64,000 nt of DNA. Origin: Phytohabitans maris. Lineage in GTDB: Bacteria; Actinomycetota; Actinomycetes; Mycobacteriales; Micromonosporaceae. A program made the translations under genes and the position numbers. Below the pieces are notes generated by a model. The model saw nothing but the letters and a program-made list of their open reading frames with translations, did no database searches and had not been told where the DNA came from. Of this stretch, positions 18,344 through 27,012 are shown one piece after another; within the stretch, counting starts at the first letter, position 1, and each line of letters begins with the position of its first letter. The stretch is taken from positions 1 through 64,000 of the forward strand of contig NZ_JAVHUY010000059.1 of NCBI RefSeq assembly GCF_031085175.1. Direction: 5' to 3'.

Positions 18344-19152
18344 GGGCTGGCGATCCACTTGTCGCGCAGGCTGGCCAGGATGGTCACGGAGACGGCGAGC
18401 AGGATGAGGCTGAGCACGATGGCCGCCTGCAGGTCGGTCTCCAGCGCGAGGTAGACGGCCAGGGGCATGGTCTGGGTGCGGCCGGGGAAGTTGCCGGCGA
18501 ACGTAATGGTGGCGCCGAACTCCCCCAGCGCCCGCGCCCAGCACAGCACCGCCCCGGCGGCGATGCCGGGGGCGACCAGCGGGAGCGTGACGTGGGTGAA
18601 CGTCGTCCACCGGCCGGCGCCGAGCGTGGCGGCCGCCTCCTCGTAGCGGGTGTCGGCGCCGCGCAGCGCCCCCTCGACGGCGATGACCAGAAACGGCATC
18701 GCCACGAACGCCTCGGCGAGGACCACCCCGGTCGTGGTGAACGGCAGCGTGATCCCGAACGCCGAGTCGAGCCAGCCGCCGACGATGCCGCGGCGGCCGA
18801 AGACCAGCAACAGCGCCACGCCGCCGACCACCGGCGGCAGCACCAGCGGCACGGTGACCAGCGCCCGGACCACCCGCCGCCCCGGAAACGGGACCCGGGC
18901 CAGCAGCCACGCGAGGGGTACGCCGAGGATCAGGCAGAGCAGCGTGGCGAGGGTGGCGGTCTGCAGCGACAGCCGCAGGGCGGTGAGCACGCCGGGCTCG
19001 GTCAGCCGCTGCGGCAGCGTGGTCCAGGGCGCCCGGACCAGCAGCCCGGCCAGCGGCAGCACCAGAAACAGCAGGCCGAGGGCGGCCGGCACGACGAGCG
19101 GCAGTGGGACGCTGCCCCCGCGGCGCCGGACCGTCGTGCCCCTGGTGCCCAT
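18340..19152 (-). CDS. modB: Molybdate ABC transporter permease
   Basis: 270 residues with about six membrane helices and the EAA coupling loop YEEAAATLGAGRWTTFTHVTLP that docks to ModC. The start ATG lies 4 nt after the modA stop. The C-terminus (SLRDKWIASP) overlaps the modC start by 4 nt, so translation is coupled. Confidence 0.9.
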
Positions 19153-19156
19153 CCGC

Positions 19157-19960
19157 CTACGGGGCCTGGAACCCGGCCGCGGTCAGCACGGCGATGCCCT
19201 TGTCGGAGCGCACGTAGGTGGCGAACGCCTGCGCGGCGGCCTTGTTCGGGGCGTCCTTCAGCACGACGAGCGGGTAGTCGTTGACCGCGCCGGCCGACTC
19301 GGGAAACTCGACACCGTCCACATCGGAGGGCGCGGCCTTGGCGTCGGTGCGGTAGACCAGTGCGGCGTCCACCTCGCCGAGCTTCACTTTGGACAGTGCC
19401 GCCTTCACGTCCTGCTCCAGGGTCACCGGCGTGAGCTTCACCCCGGCGGCGTCGAGCGCCTTCGCGGCGGCGGCGCCGCAGGGCACCTGCTCCGCGCAGA
19501 GCGCGACCTTCACCCCCGGCTTGGCAAGGTCCGCGAGACCGGTCACCCCTTTCGGGTTCCCCTTTGGTACGGCGATGACGAGCTGGTTCCGCACGAAGGT
19601 GACCGGGGTGCCGTCGCCATTGCCGGCGTCGGTGACCGTCTTCATGGTGGCCGGGGAGGCGGCGGCGAAGACGTCGGCCGGGGCGCCCTGGTTGATCTGG
19701 GTGGCGAGCTGTGAGCTGCCGGCGAAGTTGAACGTCACCGTCGTCCCCGGGTTGGCCGCCTCGAAGTCCTCGCCGATCCGGGTGAACGACTCGGTCAGCG
19801 ACGCCGCCGCGAAGACCGTCACCTGCCCGGTCACGCCCGAGCCGGCGGCGCTGGCCCCGGGCGCGGCGGCGCCGTCGCCGTCGTCGCCGCAACCGGCCAG
19901 GCCGACGAGCGCCACCGCGAGGAGCGCGGCGAAGCGTACCCGGATCCCACCTGTGCTCAC
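19157..19960 (-). CDS. modA: Molybdate-binding lipoprotein
   Basis: 267 residues, GTG start in a GTGA overlap with the upstream regulator. Signal peptide with lipobox LAGC (Cys about 24). ModA hallmarks: TVFAAASLTESFTRIGEDFE, NFAGSSQLATQINQGAPADVF and DAALVYRTDAKAA. It captures molybdate outside the membrane and delivers it to ModBC. Confidence 0.93.
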   Translation of the reverse strand: MSTGGIRVRFAALLAVALVGLAGCGDDGDGAAAPGASAAGSGVTGQVTVFAAASLTESFTRIGEDFEAANPGTTVTFNFAGSSQLATQINQGAPADVFAAASPATMKTVTDAGNGDGTPVTFVRNQLVIAVPKGNPKGVTGLADLAKPGVKVALCAEQVPCGAAAAKALDAAGVKLTPVTLEQDVKAALSKVKLGEVDAALVYRTDAKAAPSDVDGVEFPESAGAVNDYPLVVLKDAPNKAAAQAFATYVRSDKGIAVLTAAGFQAP

Positions 19961-20382
19961 GGACTGGTCCTCCCTCTACTGAGGACGGTCGGGGCGGCGC
20001 GCTCCACCACGACCGTGGTCGACTTGATCACCGCCACGGCCACCGAACCGACCTCGAGGTCGAGGGCGTCGACCGCCTCGCGGCTCATGAGCGACACCAC
20101 CCGGAACGGCCCGGCCTGGATGTCCACCTGCGCCATCACCGTGTCCTTGACCACGGCGGTGACGATGCCGCGCAGCCGGTTGCGCGCCGAGGAGGCGTCC
20201 GAGCGCTCGTCCGCCTCACCCGCCTGGGAGCGCGCGAAGGCGGCGAGGTCGGCGCCGTCGATGACCCGGTGGCCGTGCTCGTCCCGGCCCGCGGCGAGCC
20301 GGCCGGCGTCCACCCACCGGCGCACCGTGTCCGCGCTCACCCCGAGAAGCTCGGCGGCCTCACCGATCCGGAACACCGTCAC
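19957..20382 (-). CDS. MerR-type HTH plus TOBE (Mop) molybdate-responsive regulator/molbindin
   Basis: 141 residues from GTG 20382. The HTH FRIGEAAELLGVSADTVRRW is followed by a wing, a linker (about 70-80) and a single TOBE/Mop domain RNRLRGIVTAVVKDTVMAQV ending VAVIKSTTVVVE, which binds molybdate oxyanion in related proteins. As first gene of the mod operon it probably represses it when molybdate is plentiful. TAGGGT 7 nt upstream suggests a leaderless transcript. Confidence 0.8.
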   Translation of the reverse strand: MTVFRIGEAAELLGVSADTVRRWVDAGRLAAGRDEHGHRVIDGADLAAFARSQAGEADERSDASSARNRLRGIVTAVVKDTVMAQVDIQAGPFRVVSLMSREAVDALDLEVGSVAVAVIKSTTVVVERAAPTVLSRGRTSP

Positions 20383-20485
20383 ACCGAGCACCCTAGCCGC
20401 CAGCACGTGCGATGCAAAGAGGCGGTTGAGGCTCGCATCCTCCCAGAGACTGGCCTTCCCGATGCCGCAACTGCATGATGGTTCC

Positions 20486-21508
20486 ATGCCCGGTCCGCCG
20501 CCGCCACCGGCCGAGGAGCAGGCCCGCCGCTGGTCCGAGGTCCTGGCCAATCTCGCCGCCGCCATCCCGGACGGCACCCCGTCGGTCGTCGTGGACGGCC
20601 GCGGGTACACCGGGATGGTCGCCGACCGCCTCGCCGCCGCCTTGCGCGCGGCCGGACGTCCCTGCGCCCGCCTCAGCCCGGACGACGGCCGGGCGGCCGG
20701 GCACGAGATCGCGCTCGCCGACGGGCCGGGATGGCGCGGCCGCCCGCCGGCCGGACGGTGGGACGTGGTGATCTGGCTGCGCACCCCGCCCGCCGGCGCC
20801 ACCGACCGGCACCAGGACGCCGACATCGTGGTCGACCTGCACGACCCGGGCTGGCCGGTGATCCGGCACCTGACCGCCCGGCTCGCCCGGCACGGCCGCT
20901 GGTACATCACCGAGTCCCGGGCGTTCTTCGCCACCCGGGCGCACACCTGGGACACCAAGTTCGGCGACGACCTGCCGGCGTACGCGGCCGCGGTCAGCGA
21001 GGCCGGCATCGCCACCGGCGGCGTGGTCGTCGACGTCGGCTGCGGCACCGGCCGGGCGCTGCCCGCGCTGCGCGCCGCCACCGGTCCCGGCGGTACGGTC
21101 GTCGGCGTCGACCTGACCCCGCAGATGCTGGCCGTCGCCCGGCCGCGGGCCGAGGCGGCCGGCGCCACCCTGCTGCTCGGCGACGCCCACCACCTGCCGA
21201 TCGCCGGCGGGGCCGCCGACGCCGTCTTCGCCGCCGGGCTGATCACCCACCTGGCCGACCCGCGGGTCGGGCTGGCCGAGCTCGCCCGGATCACCCGTCC
21301 CGGCGGCCGGCTCGTGCTCTTCCACCCCTCCGGCCGGATCGCGCTCGCCGCCCGCCACGGTCACGCCCCGCGCCCCGACGACCCGCTCGCCGAGGGGCCG
21401 CTGCGGGCGGCCACCGGGCGCACCGGGTGGCGGCTGCGGGTGTACGACGACCCGCCGCATCGCTTCTTCGCCGTCGCCGACCGCCAGGAGCCCGGAGTCG
21501 ATACGTAG
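20486..21508 (+). CDS. SAM-dependent methyltransferase fused to a degenerate uridine-kinase-like domain
   Basis: 340 residues. The C-terminal half is a class I methyltransferase: motif I VVVDVGCGTGRALPAL, then VVGVDLTPQMLAVARPRAE, LLLGDAHHLPI, and ITRPGGRLVLFHPSG. The first about 140 residues look like a P-loop uridine-kinase-like fold (SVVVDGRGYTGMVADRLAAA; WDVVIWLRTPP) in which the Walker A GKS/T is replaced by YTGM, so ATP binding is unlikely. CATGAT 6 nt before the ATG suggests a leaderless mRNA. Substrate unknown. Confidence 0.75.
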   Translation: MPGPPPPPAEEQARRWSEVLANLAAAIPDGTPSVVVDGRGYTGMVADRLAAALRAAGRPCARLSPDDGRAAGHEIALADGPGWRGRPPAGRWDVVIWLRTPPAGATDRHQDADIVVDLHDPGWPVIRHLTARLARHGRWYITESRAFFATRAHTWDTKFGDDLPAYAAAVSEAGIATGGVVVDVGCGTGRALPALRAATGPGGTVVGVDLTPQMLAVARPRAEAAGATLLLGDAHHLPIAGGAADAVFAAGLITHLADPRVGLAELARITRPGGRLVLFHPSGRIALAARHGHAPRPDDPLAEGPLRAATGRTGWRLRVYDDPPHRFFAVADRQEPGVDT

Positions 21509-21619
21509 GCAAGTTACTCATACAAACGGCTAGCGCTTTCATGACCGATCGACTATGGTCTGTCTAGCTGTTCGTCTGACTGCGCGCCCTCGCGGCGACC
21601 GACTCGGGGAGGGGTCACC

Positions 21620-22426
21620 ATGACGGTCACATCGACACACCAGCCATCGTCCGCGCCGGCGCCGTCCGCCCGGATGGACGACGTCGCCACCGACCTGCTC
21701 GCCGCGCTCGCCCGGCTGCCGCGGGACCATCCGCGCCGGGCGGCCCTCCGCGAGCGCGCGATCGAGCGGCTGCTGCCGCTGGCTCAACATCTGGCCCGCC
21801 GGTTCCGCGACCGCGGCGAGCCCTTCGACGACCTGGTGCAGACGGCGACCCTCGGGCTGATCAAGGCGGTGGACCGGTTCGATCCCGGCCGCGGCACCGA
21901 CTTCGTCGGCTTCGCGGTCCCCACGGTCATCGGCGAGATCAAGCGGCACTTCCGGGACCGCACCTGGGCCGTCCGGGTGCCGCGCCGCCTGCAGGAGCTC
22001 CGCCTGATGATCAACGACGCGAACGCCACGCTCACCCAGCGGCTGGGCCGCTCGCCGACGGTCGCCCAGGTCGCCGGCCACCTGGGAGTCAGCGAGGAGG
22101 ACGTGCTGGAGGGCATGGAGGGCGCCCGCGCCTACAACGCCACCTCGCTGTCCGCCCCGGTCGCGGGCGACCCCGCCGGCACCGCCCTGGGCGACCTGCT
22201 CGGCGCCGACGACCCCGGCTACACGACCGTGGAGGCCCGGACCACCCTGGCCAAGGCGCTGCGCACGCTGCCGGAGCGCGAGCGCCAGATCATCCTGATG
22301 CGCTTCTGCGGCGGCCTGACCCAGCAGCAGATCGCCGACCGGATCGGCATCTCCCAGATGCACGTGTCCCGCCTGCTCTCCAGGACGCTCACCCGCTTGC
22401 GAGACGAGCTCTCCACCGCCATCTGA
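21620..22426 (+). CDS. SigB/SigF-subfamily RNA polymerase sigma factor
   Basis: 268 residues; ATG after GGGGAGGGG. Region 2 contains LAQHLARRFRDRGEPFDDLV and FVGFAVPTVIGEIKRHFRDR; region 3 LGRSPTVAQVAGHLGVSEED; region 4 LPERERQIILMRFCGGLTQQ and QIADRIGISQMHVSRLLSR. This is the stress/sporulation SigB/F/G group. No anti-sigma or anti-anti-sigma gene is adjacent. It converges (4-bp gap) with a two-component system, and its 111-bp upstream region has no obvious SigB autopromoter. Confidence 0.9.
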   Translation: MTVTSTHQPSSAPAPSARMDDVATDLLAALARLPRDHPRRAALRERAIERLLPLAQHLARRFRDRGEPFDDLVQTATLGLIKAVDRFDPGRGTDFVGFAVPTVIGEIKRHFRDRTWAVRVPRRLQELRLMINDANATLTQRLGRSPTVAQVAGHLGVSEEDVLEGMEGARAYNATSLSAPVAGDPAGTALGDLLGADDPGYTTVEARTTLAKALRTLPERERQIILMRFCGGLTQQQIADRIGISQMHVSRLLSRTLTRLRDELSTAI

Positions 22427-22430
22427 GAGC

Positions 22431-23087
22431 TCAGGGCTCGATGAGGCCGGCGCGGATGGCGTAGCGGGTCAGCTCCAGCCGGTCCTTCAGGCCGAGCTTC
22501 TGCAGCATGTTGGCGCGGTGCCGCTCCACCGTCTTGACGCTGATCACCAGGATTTCGGCGATCTGCTTCGAGGAGTGGCCCTCGGCGACGAGCTTGAGCA
22601 CCTCCTCCTCGCGGTCGGTGATGGCCTTGGCGGGCACGGGCTCGCCGTGGCGGGCGCGGTCGAGGTAGTTGCGGATGAGCGCGTTGACCGCTCCCGGGTA
22701 GAGGAACGGCTCGTCGCGCATCGCGGCCCGGCAGGCCTGGAGCAGGTCGCGGTCGGCGACGGACTTCAGCACGTACCCGCTGGCGCCGGCGCGCAGGGCC
22801 TCGAAGAAGAACTGCTCGTTGTCGTACATGGTCAGGATCAGGATGCGCAGCTCGGGCTGGAGCCGGGTCAGCTCGCGGGCGGCCTGCAGCCCGGTCAGGC
22901 GGGGCATGGCGATGTCGAGGATGGCGAGGTCGGGGCGGGTGGCGCGGGCCTTCTCGACGGCTTCGGCGCCGTCGCCCGCCTCGGCCACCACGGCGAGGTC
23001 CGGCTCGCCGTCGAGGATGAGGCGCACACCCCGGCGTACCAGGGCGTGGTCGTCGGCGAGCAGGATCCGGGTCGGCGTCGGTGTCAT
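22431..23087 (-). CDS. NarL/FixJ-family response regulator
   Basis: 218 residues from ATG 23087 (TPTRILLADDHALVRRGVRL). Receiver with acidic pocket DD, phospho-acceptor Asp in DLAILDIAMPRL, Thr in LILTMYD and Lys in GYVLKSVAD. The LuxR-type HTH is at the end: ITDREEEVLKLVAEGHSSKQ then ISVKTVERHRANMLQKL. Its start overlaps the histidine kinase stop by ATGA. Four copies of a 14-bp motif upstream of nearby genes are candidate binding sites. Confidence 0.92.
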   Translation of the reverse strand: MTPTPTRILLADDHALVRRGVRLILDGEPDLAVVAEAGDGAEAVEKARATRPDLAILDIAMPRLTGLQAARELTRLQPELRILILTMYDNEQFFFEALRAGASGYVLKSVADRDLLQACRAAMRDEPFLYPGAVNALIRNYLDRARHGEPVPAKAITDREEEVLKLVAEGHSSKQIAEILVISVKTVERHRANMLQKLGLKDRLELTRYAIRAGLIEP

Positions 23088-24043
23088 GGTCGCCGGCTCC
23101 CGTCCGCGGCCGGCAGGCAAAGCCGTACCTCGGTGCCGCCCTCCCGGCTCGGCCCGAGCGTGAGCGTGGCGCCGACGAGCAGCGCCCGCTCGCGCATACC
23201 CCGGATGCCGGCGCCCTCGGGGGCGGCGCCCAGCCCCTTGCCGTTGTCGGCGACGCGCAGCTCGGTCCCGCCCGCGGTGCGGCGCAGCGTGATGTCGAGG
23301 CGGGTGGCGCCGGCGTGCCGGGCGGTGTTGGTCATCGCCTCCTGGGCGACCCGGTACACGACCAGCTCGACCTGGTCGTCGAGGCCGGTCAGGTCGCCCT
23401 CGAAGTGCTGCCGTACCGCCGCGCCGCTGTGCTGGGAGATCTCGGTGGCCAGCGAGCGCAGCGCGCTGACCAGGCCGAGCTCCTCCAGTACGCCGGGGCG
23501 GAGCCGGCGGGCGATGCGGCGGATCTCGTCCAGGCCGTCGCGGGTCGTCTCCTGTACCTGGTGCAGCTCGCCGCGAAGCGGCTCGGGCGCCCGGTCGGCG
23601 ACCCGCTTGAGCTCCAGGATCACCGCGGTGAGCGTCTGGCCGACCTCGTCGTGCAGCTCCTGGGCGATGCGCCGCCGCTCCCCCTCCTGCGCGGAGAGGG
23701 CCCGCGCGGTGCTGGCGGCGCGCTCGGCCTCCAGGCGGTCGAGCATCGCGTTGAACGTGCGGATCAGGTCGGCGATCCCGGCGTGTCCGGTGACGGCCGG
23801 GCGCGGGCCGGGGCGGAGCAGGTCGATCGTGGCCATCGCCCGGGTCAGGCGCTGCAGGGGGGCCAGGCCGATGCGCAGCAGCACCGCGTTGGCCAGCAGC
23901 ATCGCGGCCAGGCCGGCGGTGAGGATCACCACCTCCGTGAACAGCACCGGCGTGGAGACCGTGACCGGCCCGAACAGCAGGAGGGTCACCGCGACGGTCA
24001 GCACGGCGGCGTTGAGCAGGAAGATCCGCCAGAACAGGGACAT
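23084..24043 (-). CDS. NarL-type sensor histidine kinase (HisKA_3)
   Basis: 319 residues; ATG 24043 is preceded by GAAGGAG at ideal spacing. Two N-terminal helices enclose a very short outside loop, then a HAMP-like segment (LAPLQRLTRAMATIDLL). HisKA_3 phospho-acceptor His in QEGERRRIAQELHDEVGQTL, and a HATPase with NTARHAGAT and VADNGKGLG. The tiny sensory loop suggests it senses the membrane or an internal signal. Cotranscribed with the response regulator. Confidence 0.9.
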   Translation of the reverse strand: MSLFWRIFLLNAAVLTVAVTLLLFGPVTVSTPVLFTEVVILTAGLAAMLLANAVLLRIGLAPLQRLTRAMATIDLLRPGPRPAVTGHAGIADLIRTFNAMLDRLEAERAASTARALSAQEGERRRIAQELHDEVGQTLTAVILELKRVADRAPEPLRGELHQVQETTRDGLDEIRRIARRLRPGVLEELGLVSALRSLATEISQHSGAAVRQHFEGDLTGLDDQVELVVYRVAQEAMTNTARHAGATRLDITLRRTAGGTELRVADNGKGLGAAPEGAGIRGMRERALLVGATLTLGPSREGGTEVRLCLPAADGSRRP

Positions 24044-24163
24044 CGCGGTACTCCTTCCTCGGCGGCCCTCCCTACTATGCCGGGTTTGCCCGCTTTTTTC
24101 GTGCCGGGGGAACGGGCAGTCGCCAGAGCCAGCCTGCCCGGGGCAGCCGGCGGCCGTCCATCC

Positions 24164-24177
24164 GTGGCGGCACCCAT
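24164..24177 (-). promoter_or_regulatory. 14-bp motif, site A
   Basis: The reverse strand reads ATGGGTGCCGCCAC, one mismatch from the consensus ATGGGTGCCGGCAC shared with sites B-D. It lies 72 bp upstream of the small membrane-protein start at 24249. Confidence 0.4.
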
Positions 24178-24248
24178 ACCGGCGGCGGGCGCGGTTTGCC
24201 GGCCGGAGCGGATGGTCCCGCGGCCCGGTCGCGCCGACGCTGGGACCG

Positions 24249-24497
24249 ATGGACGACCACCTCCGCCGCGCCGCCGGTTGGCTGCTCATGGCGGCCGGGC
24301 TCGCCGGCGCCGGCGCCGGGATCGCCACCGGCCGGGGCCTGCCGCTCGCCGCCGGGCTGGTCCTGGCCGCGGTCGCCGCGCACCTGCTCGCCCCGGCCGA
24401 GGCGCGGCGTGGAGAGCGCCGGCGCCGCGGCGACGGTCGGGCCGATACCCGTCCCGACGAGCCCCGCCGGCCGCGGAGCCCGGGAGACGACCGGTGA
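24249..24497 (+). CDS. Small two-helix membrane protein
   Basis: 82 residues from ATG 24249: MDDHLRRAAGWLLMAAGLAG, two hydrophobic helices (about 9-28 and 31-50), then a charged Arg-rich tail to the stop. No known domain. It sits between the two-component system and a PRC-barrel gene and has a copy of the 14-bp motif upstream, so it may belong to the same stress regulon. Confidence 0.5.
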   Translation: MDDHLRRAAGWLLMAAGLAGAGAGIATGRGLPLAAGLVLAAVAAHLLAPAEARRGERRRRGDGRADTRPDEPRRPRSPGDDR

Positions 24498-24524
24498 CGT
24501 CCACTGTGGATGCCCGCGGGAAAG

Positions 24525-24538
24525 ATGGGTGCCGGCAC
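24525..24538 (+). promoter_or_regulatory. 14-bp motif, site B
   Basis: ATGGGTGCCGGCAC, the consensus form, 73 bp upstream of the PRC-barrel gene. The centre GGTGCCGGCACC is itself palindromic. Confidence 0.45.
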
Positions 24539-24611
24539 CGATTGCCGGGCGGCGGGCCGCGGCGCGACGGTCGGGCTGTCGCTGCCCCCTGCACACCCCG
24601 AGGAGCCGTCG

Positions 24612-24935
24612 ATGACCTTCCCCCACGATCTGGTCGGTCGCGCTCTGCACGCCCGTGACGGCCGGCCGGTCGGCCGCGTCGCAGCCGTCTACCAGTACCC
24701 GGACGACCTGCGTGCCCCGGCCGGAGCCGCCGCGATCGGTGGCGGGCTGCTGCGCCGCGCTCACCTGGTCGACCTGCAGGACGCGGCGGTGGTCGAGGGC
24801 GTCCTGACCGTGCCGCACGACCGGCACACCATCAACAGCGCCCCGCACTTCGCCCCGCTGATCGGCGACACGCTGTCGGAGCGGGACGCGGTGAAGGTGC
24901 GCGAGCACTACTGGGGCGCCGCCCAGCCCGCCTGA
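24612..24935 (+). CDS. PRC-barrel domain protein
   Basis: 107 residues; ATG after GAGGAG. The start MTFPHDLVGRALHARDGRPV with GRVAAVYQYPDD fits a PRC-barrel beta fold; later, ERDAVKVREHYWGA is a short helix. Such proteins are soluble and often stress-induced; the partner is unknown. Confidence 0.65.
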   Translation: MTFPHDLVGRALHARDGRPVGRVAAVYQYPDDLRAPAGAAAIGGGLLRRAHLVDLQDAAVVEGVLTVPHDRHTINSAPHFAPLIGDTLSERDAVKVREHYWGAAQPA

Positions 24936-25070
24936 ACAGGGTGGCGGGCCGCGCGGTTGGAGGATCCGACGCCACCCGACGTGGGAATCCCAGGGGACTC
25001 GGCGTCATAGGGACCGGTACCGCGCGGCCTCCCCTACAGCCCATCGCATCCGGCGGGACGCCGGCTATCC

Positions 25071-25084
25071 GTGCTGGCACCCAT
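25071..25084 (-). promoter_or_regulatory. 14-bp motif, site C
   Basis: The reverse strand reads ATGGGTGCCAGCAC, one mismatch from the consensus. It lies 95 bp upstream of the antiporter start. Confidence 0.4.
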
Positions 25085-25126
25085 CTTCGGCGGGTGCGTC
25101 ACCGTGCATGGCGCGGCCGCGCGGAT

Positions 25127-25140
25127 ATGGGTGGCGGCAC
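25127..25140 (+). promoter_or_regulatory. 14-bp motif, site D
   Basis: ATGGGTGGCGGCAC, one mismatch from the consensus, ending 38 bp before the antiporter ATG, where an activator could touch RNA polymerase. Confidence 0.45.
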
Positions 25141-25178
25141 CGATGGTTGGTGCCACCCGGCCCGGGCGAGCATGGCGC

Positions 25179-26471
25179 ATGAACGGAGTCGGCGCCATCC
25201 TGGCGGTCGTCATCTTCTCGGTGGCGTTCTTCCTCATCGCCACCGAGCGGGTGCACCGCGTGGCGGTGGTGCTCGGCGCGGCCGGCCTGATGGTCGCGCT
25301 CCGACTGGTACCGGGCGACGACGTCTTCTACAACGAGCACGCCGGCATCGACTGGGGCGTCGTCTTCCTCCTGCTCGGCATGATGATCATCGTCGGCGTG
25401 ATCAAGCAGACCGGGGTCTTCGAGTTCCTCGGCATCTGGGCGGGCAAGCGGTCGCGCGGCCGGCCGTACCGGCTGCTCGTGCTCCTGATGGTCATCACCG
25501 CCGTGGCGTCGCCCTTCCTGGACAACGTCACCACGGTGATGCTGGTCGCCCCGGTGACCATCGCGGTCTGCCAGAAGCTCGACCTGCCCGCCGCCCCGTA
25601 CCTGATCGCGGAGGCGCTCGCCTCGAACATCGGTGGCGCCGCCACGCTCATCGGTGACCCGCCGAACATCATCATCGGTGCTCGCGCAGGCCTGTCGTTC
25701 AACGACTTCGTCGTCCACATGACGCCGATCGTGGTGGTGCTCTTCGTGCTCTTCGTGCTGATGGCGCGGGTGATGTTCCGCAAGGCGTTCGTCCACAGGC
25801 CGGAGCGGGTCGAGGCGGTCATGCGCCTGGACGGCCGCGACGCCATCACCGACAAGCCGCTGCTGGCCCGCTGCCTGGCCGTGCTCGCGCTGGTGATGGT
25901 CGGCTTCGCGCTGCACCACGCGCTGCACCTCGAACCGTCGGTCATCGCGCTGCTCGGCGCCGGCCTGATGGTCCTCGTCTCCGGCGTGCGGGCGGCGGAG
26001 TACCTGGCCGAGGTCGAGTGGGGCACGCTGGTGTTCTTCATGGGGCTGTTCGTGATGGTGGGCGGCCTGGTGGAGACCGGCGTGATCGACCGGCTCGGCG
26101 AGTGGGCGGTCGGCGCGGTCGGCGACGACTACTTCCTGGCCGCCTCCGCCCTGCTGTTCGGCTCGGCCGTGCTCGGCGCGTTCTTCGACAACATCCCGTA
26201 CGTGGCAACGATGGCGCCGGTCGTCGAGGAGCTCGTCGGCCAGGCGCCGGACCCGCGGACCGGGCAGGCGCTGTGGTGGGCGTTCTCGCTCGGCGCCGAC
26301 CTGGGCGGCAACGGTACGGCGGTCGCCGCCAGCGCCAACGTGGTGGTGCTCGGCATCGCCGCGCAGCACGGGGAGCCGATCTCGTTCTGGCAGTTCACGA
26401 AGTACGGCGCCGTCACCACGCTGGTGACGGTGACGGTCGCGTGGGGCTACGTGTGGCTGCGCTACTTCTGA
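25179..26471 (+). CDS. ArsB/NhaD-type ion transporter (IT superfamily)
   Basis: 430 residues from ATG 25179 with about eleven helices. Diagnostic motifs: VASPFLDNVTTVMLVAPV, ASNIGGAATLIGDPPNIIIG and, in the second half, GAFFDNIPYVATMAPVV and GADLGGNGTAVAASANVVVL, the paired hairpin-loop signatures of NhaD/ArsB/SLC13-like permeases. Na+/H+ or other ion exchange is more likely than arsenite export because no ars gene is nearby. A small RCK_C protein follows after 22 bp. Confidence 0.82.
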   Translation: MNGVGAILAVVIFSVAFFLIATERVHRVAVVLGAAGLMVALRLVPGDDVFYNEHAGIDWGVVFLLLGMMIIVGVIKQTGVFEFLGIWAGKRSRGRPYRLLVLLMVITAVASPFLDNVTTVMLVAPVTIAVCQKLDLPAAPYLIAEALASNIGGAATLIGDPPNIIIGARAGLSFNDFVVHMTPIVVVLFVLFVLMARVMFRKAFVHRPERVEAVMRLDGRDAITDKPLLARCLAVLALVMVGFALHHALHLEPSVIALLGAGLMVLVSGVRAAEYLAEVEWGTLVFFMGLFVMVGGLVETGVIDRLGEWAVGAVGDDYFLAASALLFGSAVLGAFFDNIPYVATMAPVVEELVGQAPDPRTGQALWWAFSLGADLGGNGTAVAASANVVVLGIAAQHGEPISFWQFTKYGAVTTLVTVTVAWGYVWLRYF

Positions 26472-26493
26472 CCGTCCACAGGGGAGGTACGAC

Positions 26494-26961
26494 ATGCGGA
26501 TCGACCGGCAGGAGGTTCCGGGCATCGGGACGCTGCACGCCTTCACCACCCGCGCCGGGCAGCGGGTGGGCGTGATCCAGCGTCGCGACGGGTTGCGCAC
26601 GCTCGCGCTGTACCGGGACGACGACCCGCAGGCGGTGCAGCGGGCCGCGACGTTCGACGCGGACGAGGCGCACCACCTGGTCGACCTGCTCCACCCGGCG
26701 ATGACGGTGGAGCACGTCGACCCGGTGCCGGACGGCCCGTGCCTGGCCCGGCTGGCGGTGGTCACCGGCTCGCCCGCCGCCGGCCGGCCGCTCGGCAGGC
26801 TGGACGCCCGCGCCGCACGGGTACTCGCCCTGGTCCGCGACGGCCGCCTGGTCGGCTGGCCGGACGCCCGCACCGAGCTGCGCGGCGGCGACACGCTCGT
26901 GGTCGCCGGCACCCCGGAGGGCGTCGACGCCCTCGCCGCGATGCTCGAACCTCGGGACTGA
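26494..26961 (+). CDS. Cation:proton antiporter regulatory subunit (KhtT-like, RCK_C)
   Basis: 155 residues; ATG preceded by GGGGAGG. The N-terminal about 75 residues match the KhtT N-domain type (MRIDRQEVPGIGTLHAFTTR). The C-terminal half is a TrkA-C/RCK_C domain (GRLVGWPDARTELRGGDTLV, VAGTPEGVDAL) that binds nucleotides or ions. In related systems this protein gates a CPA2-type KhtU antiporter; here it is paired with an NhaD/ArsB-type permease instead. Confidence 0.78.
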   Translation: MRIDRQEVPGIGTLHAFTTRAGQRVGVIQRRDGLRTLALYRDDDPQAVQRAATFDADEAHHLVDLLHPAMTVEHVDPVPDGPCLARLAVVTGSPAAGRPLGRLDARAARVLALVRDGRLVGWPDARTELRGGDTLVVAGTPEGVDALAAMLEPRD

Positions 26962-26977
26962 CCGGGGTCCGGCGCGC

Positions 26978-27000
26978 GCCCCGCCTCGTCGCCGCGGGGC
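26978..27000 (+). terminator. Hairpin after the antiporter pair
   Basis: GCCCCGC (26978-26984) pairs with GCGGGGC (26994-27000) around a 9-nt loop, 17 bp past the stop. Confidence 0.5.
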
Positions 27001-27012
27001 TCGCCGGCCGCG

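Noticed and set aside
25179-26471. Arsenite efflux (ArsB)
   Set aside because: Motifs are shared by the whole IT superfamily. There is no arsR or arsC, while an RCK_C regulatory subunit follows, favouring Na+ or K+ exchange.
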